Under the pieces are notes generated by a model. It made no database searches. It saw only the letters and a program-made list of their open reading frames with translations, and had not been told where the DNA came from. Of a DNA stretch of 19,530 nt, positions 11,366 through 18,706 are shown one piece after another. The first letter of the stretch is position 1; each line of letters begins with the position of its first letter. A program made the position numbers and the translations under genes. Location of the stretch: NCBI GenBank assembly GCA_019323655.1, contig JAHWGX010000027.1, positions 1-19,530 on the forward strand, written 5' to 3'. This stretch comes from Candidatus Woesearchaeota archaeon. GTDB taxonomy: Archaea; Nanobdellota; Nanobdellia; Woesearchaeales; GW2011-AR4.

Positions 11366-12447
11366 AAGCGGCATTAATATCATTGGGGAGCAAAAGCAGT
11401 CTAATGACGCTAGAAGCTATGAAAAAATACTTTGACTCAGTTGACAGTATAGATATAAAGAATATGGAAGTTACTTTAGGCACAAAAAGTCTTTTGGTTT
11501 TATATGCCGGAAAGCAGCTTCAAAAATACGACTGCATATACGCAAAGGGCTCTTTTAGGTATGCTCCTTTGCTGAGGTCTATAACAACAGCTTTTTATGA
11601 TACTGTGTACATGCCGATAAAGCCAAATACATTCACGATAGGCCACGACAAATTGCTTACCCATCTTGCATTGCAGTACTATAAGATACCCATGCCGGAT
11701 ACGTATGTAATCTCGTCAAAGGCTGCAGCGAAAAAAGTTTTGGAGCAGGTCAAATACCCAATAATACTAAAATTTCCACATGGCACCCAGGGCAAGGGTG
11801 TTATGTTTGCTGAGTCATTTGCTGCTGCCTCCTCAATGCTCGATGCAATAGAAACCCTAAAGCAGCCGTTTTTGATACAGGAATACATTGAAACAGAAGG
11901 CTCTGACATAAGGGCTTTTGTTGTTGGAGATAAAGTAGCTGCTGCGATGAAAAGAAAGGCAGTTGCAGGGGAAAAAAGGGCAAATATACATGCAGGCGGC
12001 AAAGGAGAGCCCATTGTTTTGGATGCCCATACAAAAAAGGTTGCAGTTAACACCGCAAAGTCCATCGGCGCGGAAATTTGCGCAGTGGATATACTCGAAA
12101 CTGCCAAAGGCCCGTCAGTCATAGAAGCAAATATAAGCCCGGGAATACAGGGAATCACTTCTGTGACAAAGACAGATGTTGCTGATAAAATTGCAAAATA
12201 CCTTTATGAGAAAACCCAAGAATTCAGCGAAAAGGGCAAGCATACAGAGACTTCCAAGATGTTTGTGGATTTGGGTGTAAGCGGAGCAGGGAAAACTGAC
12301 ACAGAGCAGCAAATTGTTACAACCCTTGACTTCAGGTCGGACAGGATTCTGCTTCCAAAGATAATAACAAGCTTGGCAAAGTTCGATGAAAGGGAAGATG
12401 TTGTTATCAAGGCAAAGAAAGGGAAGGTTAGTTTGGAGAAGTACTAA
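11362..12447 (+). CDS. RimK-family ATP-grasp ligase with C-terminal extension
   Basis: The 361-residue protein has an N-terminal pre-ATP-grasp domain (1-95) and the ATP-grasp core from about 100 to 285. The phosphate loop GTQGKGV is at 141-147, the hinge LIQEYIE near 171-177, the acidic metal site AVDIL near 241-245, and IEANISPGIQG at 254-264. RimK relatives join amino acids, often glutamate, to a protein or small-molecule carboxyl. The product may be trimmed by the overlapping protease gene. Residues 297-361 are extra to the core and include SDRILLPKIITSLAKFDERE, reminiscent of a small swapped-hairpin (AbrB-like) fold, though that is only a visual impression. The true substrate is unknown. 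It ends over the convergent purA by four bases. Confidence 0.82.
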   Translation: MKAALISLGSKSSLMTLEAMKKYFDSVDSIDIKNMEVTLGTKSLLVLYAGKQLQKYDCIYAKGSFRYAPLLRSITTAFYDTVYMPIKPNTFTIGHDKLLTHLALQYYKIPMPDTYVISSKAAAKKVLEQVKYPIILKFPHGTQGKGVMFAESFAAASSMLDAIETLKQPFLIQEYIETEGSDIRAFVVGDKVAAAMKRKAVAGEKRANIHAGGKGEPIVLDAHTKKVAVNTAKSIGAEICAVDILETAKGPSVIEANISPGIQGITSVTKTDVADKIAKYLYEKTQEFSEKGKHTETSKMFVDLGVSGAGKTDTEQQIVTTLDFRSDRILLPKIITSLAKFDEREDVVIKAKKGKVSLEKY

Positions 12448-13610
12448 AACAAAAACTCTTTTCTCAGGATAATTGTCTGCTGCCTTTCCGGGCCTAAAGA
12501 GAGAATGCATACCGGTACATTAAGCAGTTCCTCTATTCTCCTAAGGTATTTTTTTGCATTTTCAGGAAGATCGTCAAATTTCTTTATGCTGCCCAGGTCC
12601 TCTTTCCACCCAAGCAGCTCTTCATAAATTGGCTCGCAGTTTTCCAATACGTTAAGGTTTGTTGAAAAATTTTTTATTATTTTGTTGCTGTGCTTATAGC
12701 CGACACATACCTTAAGTTTTTCCAGCCCTGACAGGACATCAAGCTTAGTCAGGGCAATTGCATCTATTCCATTGACCATTGCAGAGTATCTGCCCATTAA
12801 AGCGTCAAACCAGCCAACTCTTCTTGGCCTTCCTGTTGTTGACCCAAATTCTTTCCCTTTTTCCCGGATCTGCTTTCCTGTTTCGTCCTTTAGCTCTGTT
12901 GGCAGAGGCCCAGTGCCGACCCTTGTTATGTACGATTTTATGATTCCAAGCAGAGTGCCTATTTTTTTAGGGCCTATTCCCAAACCAGTGCATATTCCTC
13001 CGGCAGTGGCGTTTGAAGAACTTACATAAGGGTAGGTGCCATGGTCTATGTCCAGCAATGTCCCTTGTGCGCCTTCAAACAATATCTTTTTGTTTTTGTC
13101 AAGCAGGTCATTGATAAGAAGGGTTGTGTTTTTTACAAATGGCTTTAAGGGATTTTTATTTTTGCTTACATAATCACTTGCCCTTATTCCCTTCCTTGCT
13201 GCCTTGTCTGTATAAGCCGGCCCAATTCCCCTGCATGTTGTGCCTAAGCGCTCATTTTTTTCCTTGTCCTCTTTAATGTGCTTTTCCAGAATTATGTGGG
13301 CATTCTCGCTTACAATCAAATTATCAGGGGTTACTTTGACTCCTTTGCTTCTCAGGTCTTCAATTTCCTGCATCAGCACTTTTGGGTCAACAACAAGGCC
13401 GTTGCCTATCATGTTTATTGTTCCCTTGTGCAGTATCCCCGAGGGTATCAGGTGCAGAATAACCTCTTTTTTGCCGACGATTATTGTATGCCCTGCGTTG
13501 TTGCCCCCGTTAAACCGTGCCACAACATCCGCGCTTTCAGCGAGGAAGTCTATTACCTTTCCCTTGCCCTCATCGCCAAACTGCATTCCCAAAACCGCAA
13601 TGTTTGCCAT
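12444..13610 (-). CDS. purA: adenylosuccinate synthetase
   Basis: The 388-residue enzyme joins IMP and aspartate with GTP to make adenylosuccinate on the way to AMP. The N-terminal GTP loop FGDEGKGK is at 11-18, the NNAGHT loop at 37-42, then HLIPSGIL, CRGIGPAY, the DHGTYPYVSSSNATAGG switch loop, GTGPLPTEL and TTGRPRRVGWFD. All are typical of PurA. The start is ATG 13610. A longer frame reaches 13745, but its 45 extra codons read into the mobile element and no PurA carries them. A TATA box (13634-13641, minus) lies 28 bases before the ATG. Its upstream edge is only about 12 bases from the left end of MITE copy 2. Confidence 0.96.
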   Translation of the reverse strand: MANIAVLGMQFGDEGKGKVIDFLAESADVVARFNGGNNAGHTIIVGKKEVILHLIPSGILHKGTINMIGNGLVVDPKVLMQEIEDLRSKGVKVTPDNLIVSENAHIILEKHIKEDKEKNERLGTTCRGIGPAYTDKAARKGIRASDYVSKNKNPLKPFVKNTTLLINDLLDKNKKILFEGAQGTLLDIDHGTYPYVSSSNATAGGICTGLGIGPKKIGTLLGIIKSYITRVGTGPLPTELKDETGKQIREKGKEFGSTTGRPRRVGWFDALMGRYSAMVNGIDAIALTKLDVLSGLEKLKVCVGYKHSNKIIKNFSTNLNVLENCEPIYEELLGWKEDLGSIKKFDDLPENAKKYLRRIEELLNVPVCILSLGPERQQTIILRKEFLF

Positions 13611-13633
13611 ACTAACAACAAAACAAAACTTGG

Positions 13634-13643
13634 TATTTAAAGG
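13634..13643 (-). promoter_or_regulatory. TATA box of purA
   Basis: The minus strand reads CCTTTAAATA, centred 28 bases before the purA ATG. The MITE target duplication GCAGT begins at 13648, so only four or five original bases remain between it and the box. Confidence 0.7.
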
Positions 13644-13652
13644 TTTCGCAGT

Positions 13653-13982
13653 TGTTAAGTAAGGCTGCAAAGTACACACTTTAAAAAAAGCTTGACAAAT
13701 AAAAATAATTCCGCTGCCTTCGGCAACAAAAAATAGTCTCGGCAAAAATTGCCTGAGAGGAAAGCGGGCGAGAGCATCTGCTTAAGCGAGCTCTCTCAAT
13801 TCACGAATTTTTGCCTCGGATTTATTGCAATAGATAATCGGGGCGGAGCGATATCCCTGAGCAAAGCGAACGGGATGCCAAAAATCTTCGATTTTTGTGC
13901 ATGGCAGGAGAGCGATGCCCAGCAGTAAACTTGCAGAGCGTATTTAAAGAATGAATTGTAACTTTTGGAAGCATACTTAACA
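13653..13982. mobile_element. MITE, copy 2 (330 bp)
   Basis: The left end TGTTAAGTAAGGCTG (13653) and the right end, whose complement starts TGTTAAGTATGCTTC (13982), are terminal repeats of about 26 bases. They are flanked by the 5-bp duplication GCAGT (13648-13652 and 13983-13987). The first 117 bases and the last 40 or so match copy 1. The middle is longer and contains hairpins, including AAAAATC-TTC-GATTTTT (13880-13896), a GGCAAAAATT/AATTTTTGCC pair, and an ATCCC/GGGAT REP-like stem (13853-13876). There is no transposase. It sits between the divergent purA and gcvT promoters. Confidence 0.88.
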
Positions 13983-14082
13983 GCAGTATGGGTTGTGGTA
14001 AGCGGAGTAGGTCTTAACGGGACAGTTCCGCTGGGATATTAAAAAATTATTTAAATAAACCCTTTTTTCAGGTCTTATTTGG
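13983..14082. promoter_or_regulatory. gcvT upstream region with hairpin and TATA box
   Basis: After the MITE's right target duplication there is a 6-bp hairpin, AGCGGA (14001-14006) with TCCGCT (14027-14032). Then comes the TATA box TTATTTAAATAAA (14047-14059), which is about 30 bases before the GTG start at 14083. The hairpin lies upstream of the expected start point, so it is more likely a DNA site than part of the message. Confidence 0.55.
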
Positions 14083-15198
14083 GTGTTTAATATCAATGAG
14101 CATTCTTTAAAGAAAACTCCGCTGGCCGATGTTCATAAGCGGCTGGGAGCAAAGATGGTGGACTTCGGCGGGTGGTATATGCCGGTGCAGTATACCAGCA
14201 TCATAGACGAGCATTTAACAACCAGGGCAAAAGCAGGATTGTTTGACATATGCCACATGGGGGAATTCATTGTGAAAGGCCCTGACTCGAGGAAATTTCT
14301 GCAAAGGATTATCACAAACAATGCCGACAAGCTTTATACGGGAAAGGCTGTTTACTCCTTAATGTGCTATGAGAACGGAACAACTGTCGACGACCTTTTT
14401 GTTTACCAGCTGAAAGAAAACGAGTTCATGCTCGTCGTAAATGCATCCACGATAGGCAAGGATTTTGAGTGGATGGAAAAACATTTGGGCAATTTTAATG
14501 CAGGCATAGAAAACATTTCAGAACAAACCGGAAAATTGGATTTGCAGGGCCCATTGTCAGAAAGAATATTGAAGAAAGCGGCAAATGCGGATTTTCCCCA
14601 AAGGTTTCATTTTATTGAGGCGGATATTGGAGGGATAAAATCCCTGATTTCCAGAACCGGCTACACAGCAGAAGACGGTTTTGAATTGTACTTCCCAATC
14701 GAAGAAGCAGTAAGAATCTGGAATCTTTTATTGGAAACTGGAAGAGAAGAAGGATTAAAGCCCATTGGCCTGGGGGCAAGGGATACCTTGAGGCTTGAGG
14801 CCTGTTATCCCCTGTACGGCCATGAGATAAACGAAAACATTACTCCGGTTGAAGCAGATCTGGGCTGGGCGGTTAAAACAGAAAAAGAAGAAGACTTTAT
14901 TGGCAAGACAGTTCTTGAAAAACAGAAAAAGGAAGGGACAGAAAGGAGCCTTGCTGCATTTGAGATGCTCGACAGGGGGATACCAAGGGAGCATTACGAA
15001 GTTTTTTCAAACAGCGAAAAGATAGGCTATGTCACATCCGGAACTTTTTCACCGACATTCAAGAAGCCTTTGGGGAGGGCATTGCTGAAAAAAGACTTTT
15101 CCCAGCCAGGAAAAAAAATAAGTATAAATATAAGAGGCAGGCTCTGCAATGCCTTGGTTGTGAAAAAACCGTTCTACAGCTACAATGGAGGGAAATAA
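14083..15198 (+). CDS. gcvT: glycine cleavage system T protein (aminomethyltransferase)
   Basis: The 371-residue protein releases ammonia from the aminomethyl group held on lipoyl-GcvH and passes the one-carbon unit to a folate carrier. Recognisable parts are LADVHKRLGAKMVDFGGW at the N-terminus, FDICHMGEFIVKG, the folate-binding region with VDDLFVY, LDLQGPLSE, SRTGYTAEDGFE, and GARDTLRLEACYPLYGHE. The C-terminal barrel has GYVTSGTFSPT. Length is normal. The start is GTG 14083, supported by the TATA box about 30 bases upstream and by the fit of the N-terminus to the family. It is the first gene of the gcvT-gcvH-gcvPA run. An adjacent MITE does not touch the promoter core. Confidence 0.96.
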   Translation: MFNINEHSLKKTPLADVHKRLGAKMVDFGGWYMPVQYTSIIDEHLTTRAKAGLFDICHMGEFIVKGPDSRKFLQRIITNNADKLYTGKAVYSLMCYENGTTVDDLFVYQLKENEFMLVVNASTIGKDFEWMEKHLGNFNAGIENISEQTGKLDLQGPLSERILKKAANADFPQRFHFIEADIGGIKSLISRTGYTAEDGFELYFPIEEAVRIWNLLLETGREEGLKPIGLGARDTLRLEACYPLYGHEINENITPVEADLGWAVKTEKEEDFIGKTVLEKQKKEGTERSLAAFEMLDRGIPREHYEVFSNSEKIGYVTSGTFSPTFKKPLGRALLKKDFSQPGKKISINIRGRLCNALVVKKPFYSYNGGK

Positions 15199-15199
15199 A

Positions 15200-15583
15200 A
15201 TGGAAAATCCAAAAGATTTGAAGTATACAAGGGAGCATGAGTGGATTAGGGTGGATGGAGATGTCGGAGTTGTTGGGATTACTGACTTTGCCCAGAATGC
15301 ATTAACAGACATTGTTTTTGTAGAGCTTCCTGAAATTGGGAAAAAGGTTGAGCAGTCCAAGACAGCAGCTACGATAGAGTCTGTCAAGTCTGTTTCAGAC
15401 ATCTATGCCCCGGTTTCCGGGGAAATAGCCGGTGCAAACAAAAAACTTGCGGATAATCCTGAGCTAGTGAACAAAGACCCTTATGGAGAAGGGTGGATAT
15501 TCAAAGTAAAGATTGCAGACAAAAGCGAGCTTGACAAGCTGATGCCTGTTGGGGAATATGAAAAAATAGCGAAAGAAGAATGA
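15200..15583 (+). CDS. gcvH: glycine cleavage system H protein
   Basis: The 127-residue carrier shuttles the aminomethyl intermediate on a lipoyl arm between the P, T and L proteins. The lipoyl lysine is Lys63 in ATIESVKSVSD, and the surrounding fold (YTREHEWIRV, GITDFAQNAL, IYAPVSGE, NPELVNKDPYGEGW) is complete. An earlier ATG at 15185 is in frame, but the second ATG at 15200 is preferred. It comes directly after the gcvT stop and is preceded at seven bases by an SD site, GGAGGG (15187-15192), which lies inside the end of gcvT. GcvH overlaps gcvPA by four bases. Confidence 0.96.
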   Translation: MENPKDLKYTREHEWIRVDGDVGVVGITDFAQNALTDIVFVELPEIGKKVEQSKTAATIESVKSVSDIYAPVSGEIAGANKKLADNPELVNKDPYGEGWIFKVKIADKSELDKLMPVGEYEKIAKEE

Positions 15584-16899
15584 ACTTTATTCCAGCCACA
15601 GATACAGAGAAAAAAGAAATGCTTGAGGAAATTGGAATTAAAGATGCTAAAGGCCTTTTTAGGGATATTGACCCAAAATTAATTCTAAAGTCTCCTCTGA
15701 ACCTGTCTGGAGGGTTATCGGAAATTGAGCTGAGAAAAAAACTTGAAGAAATCTCAGGAAAAAACAGGCAGATGAAGAGCTTTCTTGGGGCAGGGTGCTA
15801 TAACCATTTTATTCCTTCTGTTGTGGACCATATTATCTCCAGGTCAGAGTTCTATACGGCATACACGCCATACCAGCCTGAAATAAGCCAGGGCGCTTTG
15901 CAGTCAATTTTTGAGTTCCAGACTTACATTTGCAGGCTTACCGGCATGGATGTTGCGAATGCTTCAATGTATGACGGCTCTTCGGCATTGGCAGAAGCAG
16001 CATTTATGGCTCATAATATTACCAACAAAAGCAAAATAATAATCCCAAAAACAATTCATCCAGAATACAGAAAAGTTGTTAAGACATATTGCAGCATGCA
16101 TAATATAAAATGCATTGAAATTAATTATAAAAATGGAATTATTAATGTTGAAAACTTAAAAAAAGAGATTGATAATGAAACAGCAGCTGTTATTGTCCAA
16201 AACCCTAATTTCTTTGGCTGCATTGAAGATCTAAATGAAATGCAAAAGATTGCAAAAGAAAAAAATGCACTGCTCATAGTTTGCGTTGTTGAAGCAAATT
16301 CATTGGGCTTGTTAGAGCCACCGCGGAATGCAGACATAGTTGCAGGGGATGGCCAGTCTTTTGGAATACCTCCTAATTTTGGAGGCCCTGCTTTCGGCTT
16401 TATGGCAGTTAAAAAAGAGCATTTAAGAAAAATGCCCGGAAGGCTTGTAGGAATGACCAAGGACAAAGACGGCAAAGAAGGCTTTATACTGACATTGCAG
16501 GCTAGAGAACAGCATATCAGGAGGGAAAAAGCAACCTCAAATATATGCACAAACCAGGCGTTAATGGCTTTGGCTGCTACTGTTTACCTTTCAATGCTCG
16601 GGAAGCAGCTTAAGGATGCTGCATACCTTAATCTTCAAAAGGCGCATTATGCCTATGAAAAAATTAAGCAATTGGGCATTAAAATCCCGTTTAATTCCCC
16701 GTTTTTCAATGAATTTGTAATAAAATGCAATGACCTTGAAAAATTATTTTCAAAAATGAAAGAGAATAATATTGTTCCGGGATTTGATTTGGGAAAATAC
16801 TATCCGGAGCTTAAAAATCATCTATTAATCAATGTTACCGAAATGCATTCAAGAGAGGATATCGACAATTTAATTGAAACAATGGAAAGATATTATTGA
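15580..16899 (+). CDS. gcvPA: glycine decarboxylase subunit 1 (P protein, N-terminal half)
   Basis: The 439-residue subunit is the N-terminal half of the split P protein. With GcvPB it forms the PLP-dependent decarboxylase that removes CO2 from glycine. Family marks include MNFIPATDTEKKEMLEEIG, FLGAGCYNHFIPSVVD, FYTAYTPYQPEISQGALQS, NASMYDGSSALAEAA, FGGPAFGFM and LQAREQHIRREKATSNICT. The PLP lysine is not expected here; it is in GcvPB. The ATG overlaps the stop of gcvH (ATGA), so the two are translationally coupled. Split GcvP is normal in archaea and many bacteria. Codon use in the second half is more A/T-rich than in gcvT. Confidence 0.96.
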   Translation: MNFIPATDTEKKEMLEEIGIKDAKGLFRDIDPKLILKSPLNLSGGLSEIELRKKLEEISGKNRQMKSFLGAGCYNHFIPSVVDHIISRSEFYTAYTPYQPEISQGALQSIFEFQTYICRLTGMDVANASMYDGSSALAEAAFMAHNITNKSKIIIPKTIHPEYRKVVKTYCSMHNIKCIEINYKNGIINVENLKKEIDNETAAVIVQNPNFFGCIEDLNEMQKIAKEKNALLIVCVVEANSLGLLEPPRNADIVAGDGQSFGIPPNFGGPAFGFMAVKKEHLRKMPGRLVGMTKDKDGKEGFILTLQAREQHIRREKATSNICTNQALMALAATVYLSMLGKQLKDAAYLNLQKAHYAYEKIKQLGIKIPFNSPFFNEFVIKCNDLEKLFSKMKENNIVPGFDLGKYYPELKNHLLINVTEMHSREDIDNLIETMERYY

Positions 16900-16982
16900 G
16901 CACTAAATTTGCAGAGCATAATTAAAAATTTTTAAAGGAATTTAAAAAATAAAAACATAATAAAACAAAATAAAATTTGAAA
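16900..16982 (+). promoter_or_regulatory. spacer between gcvPA and gcvPB with possible promoter
   Basis: The gap is very A/T-rich and has TATA-like stretches (TTTTTAAAGG, 16928-16937, and AATTTAAAAAAT near 16939-16950). gcvPB could therefore have its own promoter, or simply be read through. No SD site precedes the gcvPB start. Confidence 0.35.
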
Positions 16983-18413
16983 ATGGAGCTTATATTTGAA
17001 AAATCATCTGCAGGAAGAACAGCAGTGGAATTGCCAGGCTTAGATGTCCCTGAAAAAGAAAATTTAATTCCAGGCTCGATGTTAAGAAACGAATTATCTC
17101 TTCCGGAGCTTTCTGAACTTGATGTTGTGAGGCATTATACAGGGCTTTCAAGGAAAAATTTTGGCGTCGACAACGGATTTTATCCCCTTGGAAGCTGCAC
17201 AATGAAGTACAGCCCGAAAATAAATGAGGACATGGCAAGACTCAGCGGCTTTACCATGGTACATCCGCTAGCGCCTTTGAATTTGAATCAGGGGGCACTG
17301 CAGCTGATGTATGAGCTGGAAAAAGACTTGTGCGAAATTACCGGCATGGAAAGGTTTACGCTACAGCCGTCAGCAGGCTCTCATGGCGAGCTTACAGGAG
17401 TGATGATAATTAAAAAATACTTCCAGGCAAAAAATGAAAAAAGAAGCAAGATTCTGATTCCCGACTCTGCCCACGGCACAAACCCGGCTTCAGCAGCATT
17501 ATGCGAATTTGAAGTCGAGACAGTTAAGTCAGGTGAAGACGGATGCATTGATTTGGAAGATTTGAGGATGCGCCTGAGCAGGGATGTTGCAGGATTGATG
17601 CTTACCAACCCCAACACGCTTGGAATTTTTGACAAAAATATTCTGCAGATAGCAGAACTGCTTCATGAGAACGGCTCTTTGTTTTACTGCGACGGGGCTA
17701 ATGCGAATGCGGTAGTCGGAATTGTAAAGATTGCTGATATGGGCTTTGATATTGTCCATCTGAATCTGCACAAGACCTTTTCAACGCCCCACGGCTGCGG
17801 AGGCCCAGGCTCCGGCCCGGTAGGCGTTGTTAAAAACTTAGTTGATTTTTTACCAGTTCCATTAATAGAGAAAAACAATGATAAATATTATTTTAATTAT
17901 AATTTAAAGAATTCTATCGGGCAGGTAAGGGCTTTTTACGGCAATTTCGGAGTTTTGGTAAAGGCTTATACTTACATAAAATCCATTGGAGCAGAAGGCT
18001 TAAGAAAAGTAGCTGAAAATGCAGTATTAAACGCAAACTACCTCATGTCAAAACTGAAAAAATATTATGACCTGCCTTACAATACTGTCTGCAAGCACGA
18101 GTTTGTCTTGTCTGACAAAAACATGCCAAACGGCATAACAACAGCAGACATTGCAAAGCGCTTGCTTGATTACGGATTTCACGCGCCGACAATTTATTTT
18201 CCATTAATCGTGCATGGCGCAATAATGATAGAGCCGACAGAGACAGAATCAAAGCAGACATTAGACAAATTTGCAGATACAATGATTAGAATAAAAAAAG
18301 AGGCAGAAGAAAGCCCTGAACTATTGCATAATGCCCCTTCTACAACACCAGTTAAAAGATTGGATGCTGTTCTTGCAGCAAGAAAGCCTGTGCTGAAGTG
18401 GGAAGGGAAATAA
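16983..18413 (+). CDS. gcvPB: glycine decarboxylase subunit 2 (P protein, C-terminal half)
   Basis: The 476-residue subunit carries the PLP lysine of the glycine decarboxylase. Lys264 lies in HLNLHKTFSTPHGCGGPGSG, the signature of the family. Other marks are LGSCTMKYSPKINE, QPSAGSHGELTGV, IPDSAHGTNPASA and APTIYFPL. ATG 16983 is the likely start, giving MELIFEKSSAGR. A TTG two codons upstream would also fit. The gap of 83 bases after gcvPA is larger than elsewhere in the cluster. With GcvPA, GcvT and GcvH this gives the full set except dihydrolipoamide dehydrogenase, which must lie elsewhere. Confidence 0.95.
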   Translation: MELIFEKSSAGRTAVELPGLDVPEKENLIPGSMLRNELSLPELSELDVVRHYTGLSRKNFGVDNGFYPLGSCTMKYSPKINEDMARLSGFTMVHPLAPLNLNQGALQLMYELEKDLCEITGMERFTLQPSAGSHGELTGVMIIKKYFQAKNEKRSKILIPDSAHGTNPASAALCEFEVETVKSGEDGCIDLEDLRMRLSRDVAGLMLTNPNTLGIFDKNILQIAELLHENGSLFYCDGANANAVVGIVKIADMGFDIVHLNLHKTFSTPHGCGGPGSGPVGVVKNLVDFLPVPLIEKNNDKYYFNYNLKNSIGQVRAFYGNFGVLVKAYTYIKSIGAEGLRKVAENAVLNANYLMSKLKKYYDLPYNTVCKHEFVLSDKNMPNGITTADIAKRLLDYGFHAPTIYFPLIVHGAIMIEPTETESKQTLDKFADTMIRIKKEAEESPELLHNAPSTTPVKRLDAVLAARKPVLKWEGK

Positions 18414-18440
18414 ATTATTTTTTATAAAGGTGGCAGAATT

Positions 18441-18524
18441 TTAACCTATTTTGTTGGACACTTTTCTTAATGTTTCTTTGTATTGCTCAATTGGGAATAA
18501 GTGATAAAGAAGATGGTGTAAGCT
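18441..18524 (-). pseudogene. possible C-terminal gene fragment
   Basis: On the minus strand a frame ending TAA at 18441 encodes LLYHLFPIEQYKETLRKVSN and then KIG. That is a convincing protein end, with a helix-forming, balanced composition unlike random A/T-rich spacer. Upstream in the same frame it runs into the structured repeat at 18528-18602 and stays open to a TAA near 18611, without a usable start. It could be a leftover of a gene cut by the repeat, or chance. No family is recognised. Confidence 0.3.
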
Positions 18525-18527
18525 AGG

Positions 18528-18602
18528 GGTTCCTGTTAAACGACCCGAACGAAGTGGGAGTCCAACGTGGCAGGGTTTCTGAACGAAACCGCAGAGTTCA
18601 GG
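18528..18602. repeat. REP-like structured repeat, copy A
   Basis: A nested palindrome region: CCTG (18532-18535) pairs with CAGG (18571-18574) around an inner CCC/GGG stem (18544-18546, 18556-18558) whose loop contains CGAAGT. A second hairpin GGTTTC/GAAACC (18574-18579, 18585-18590) follows, and CTGAAC pairs with GTTCAG beyond it. The core CCTGTTA..CGA.CCGA..CGAAGTGGG is shared with the copy near 19290. It is non-coding and of unknown role. Confidence 0.6.
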
Positions 18603-18667
18603 CGGCGAGCGTTAATTAAAGATTGTCTTTAAATTATGTAACTTGATAGTAGTAATAAAACGAAAGA

Positions 18668-18675
18668 TTTATAAA
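18668..18675 (+). promoter_or_regulatory. TATA box of the 170-residue protein gene
   Basis: TTTATAAA is centred 35 bases before ATG 18707. Transcription would begin about 18697, giving a leader of about ten bases (including AGGATAGAAA). Confidence 0.6.
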
Positions 18676-18706
18676 CCCCACTCACTTAACAAAATTAGGA
18701 TAGAAA

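Noticed and set aside
13611..13745. A 45-residue N-terminal extension of purA
   Set aside because: The extra codons lie across the purA TATA box and into the MITE. The family begins at MANIAVLGMQFGDEGKGK.
13988..14017. A nine-codon frame MGCGKRSRS just after MITE copy 2
   Set aside because: It is very short, has no SD, and lies within a hairpin upstream of the gcvT TATA box.
16900..16945. Similarity of the gcvPA-gcvPB spacer (TTTGCAGAGC then TTAAA) to the right part of MITE copy 2
   Set aside because: Only about 20 bases are alike, without terminal repeats or target duplication, so an old remnant cannot be told from chance.
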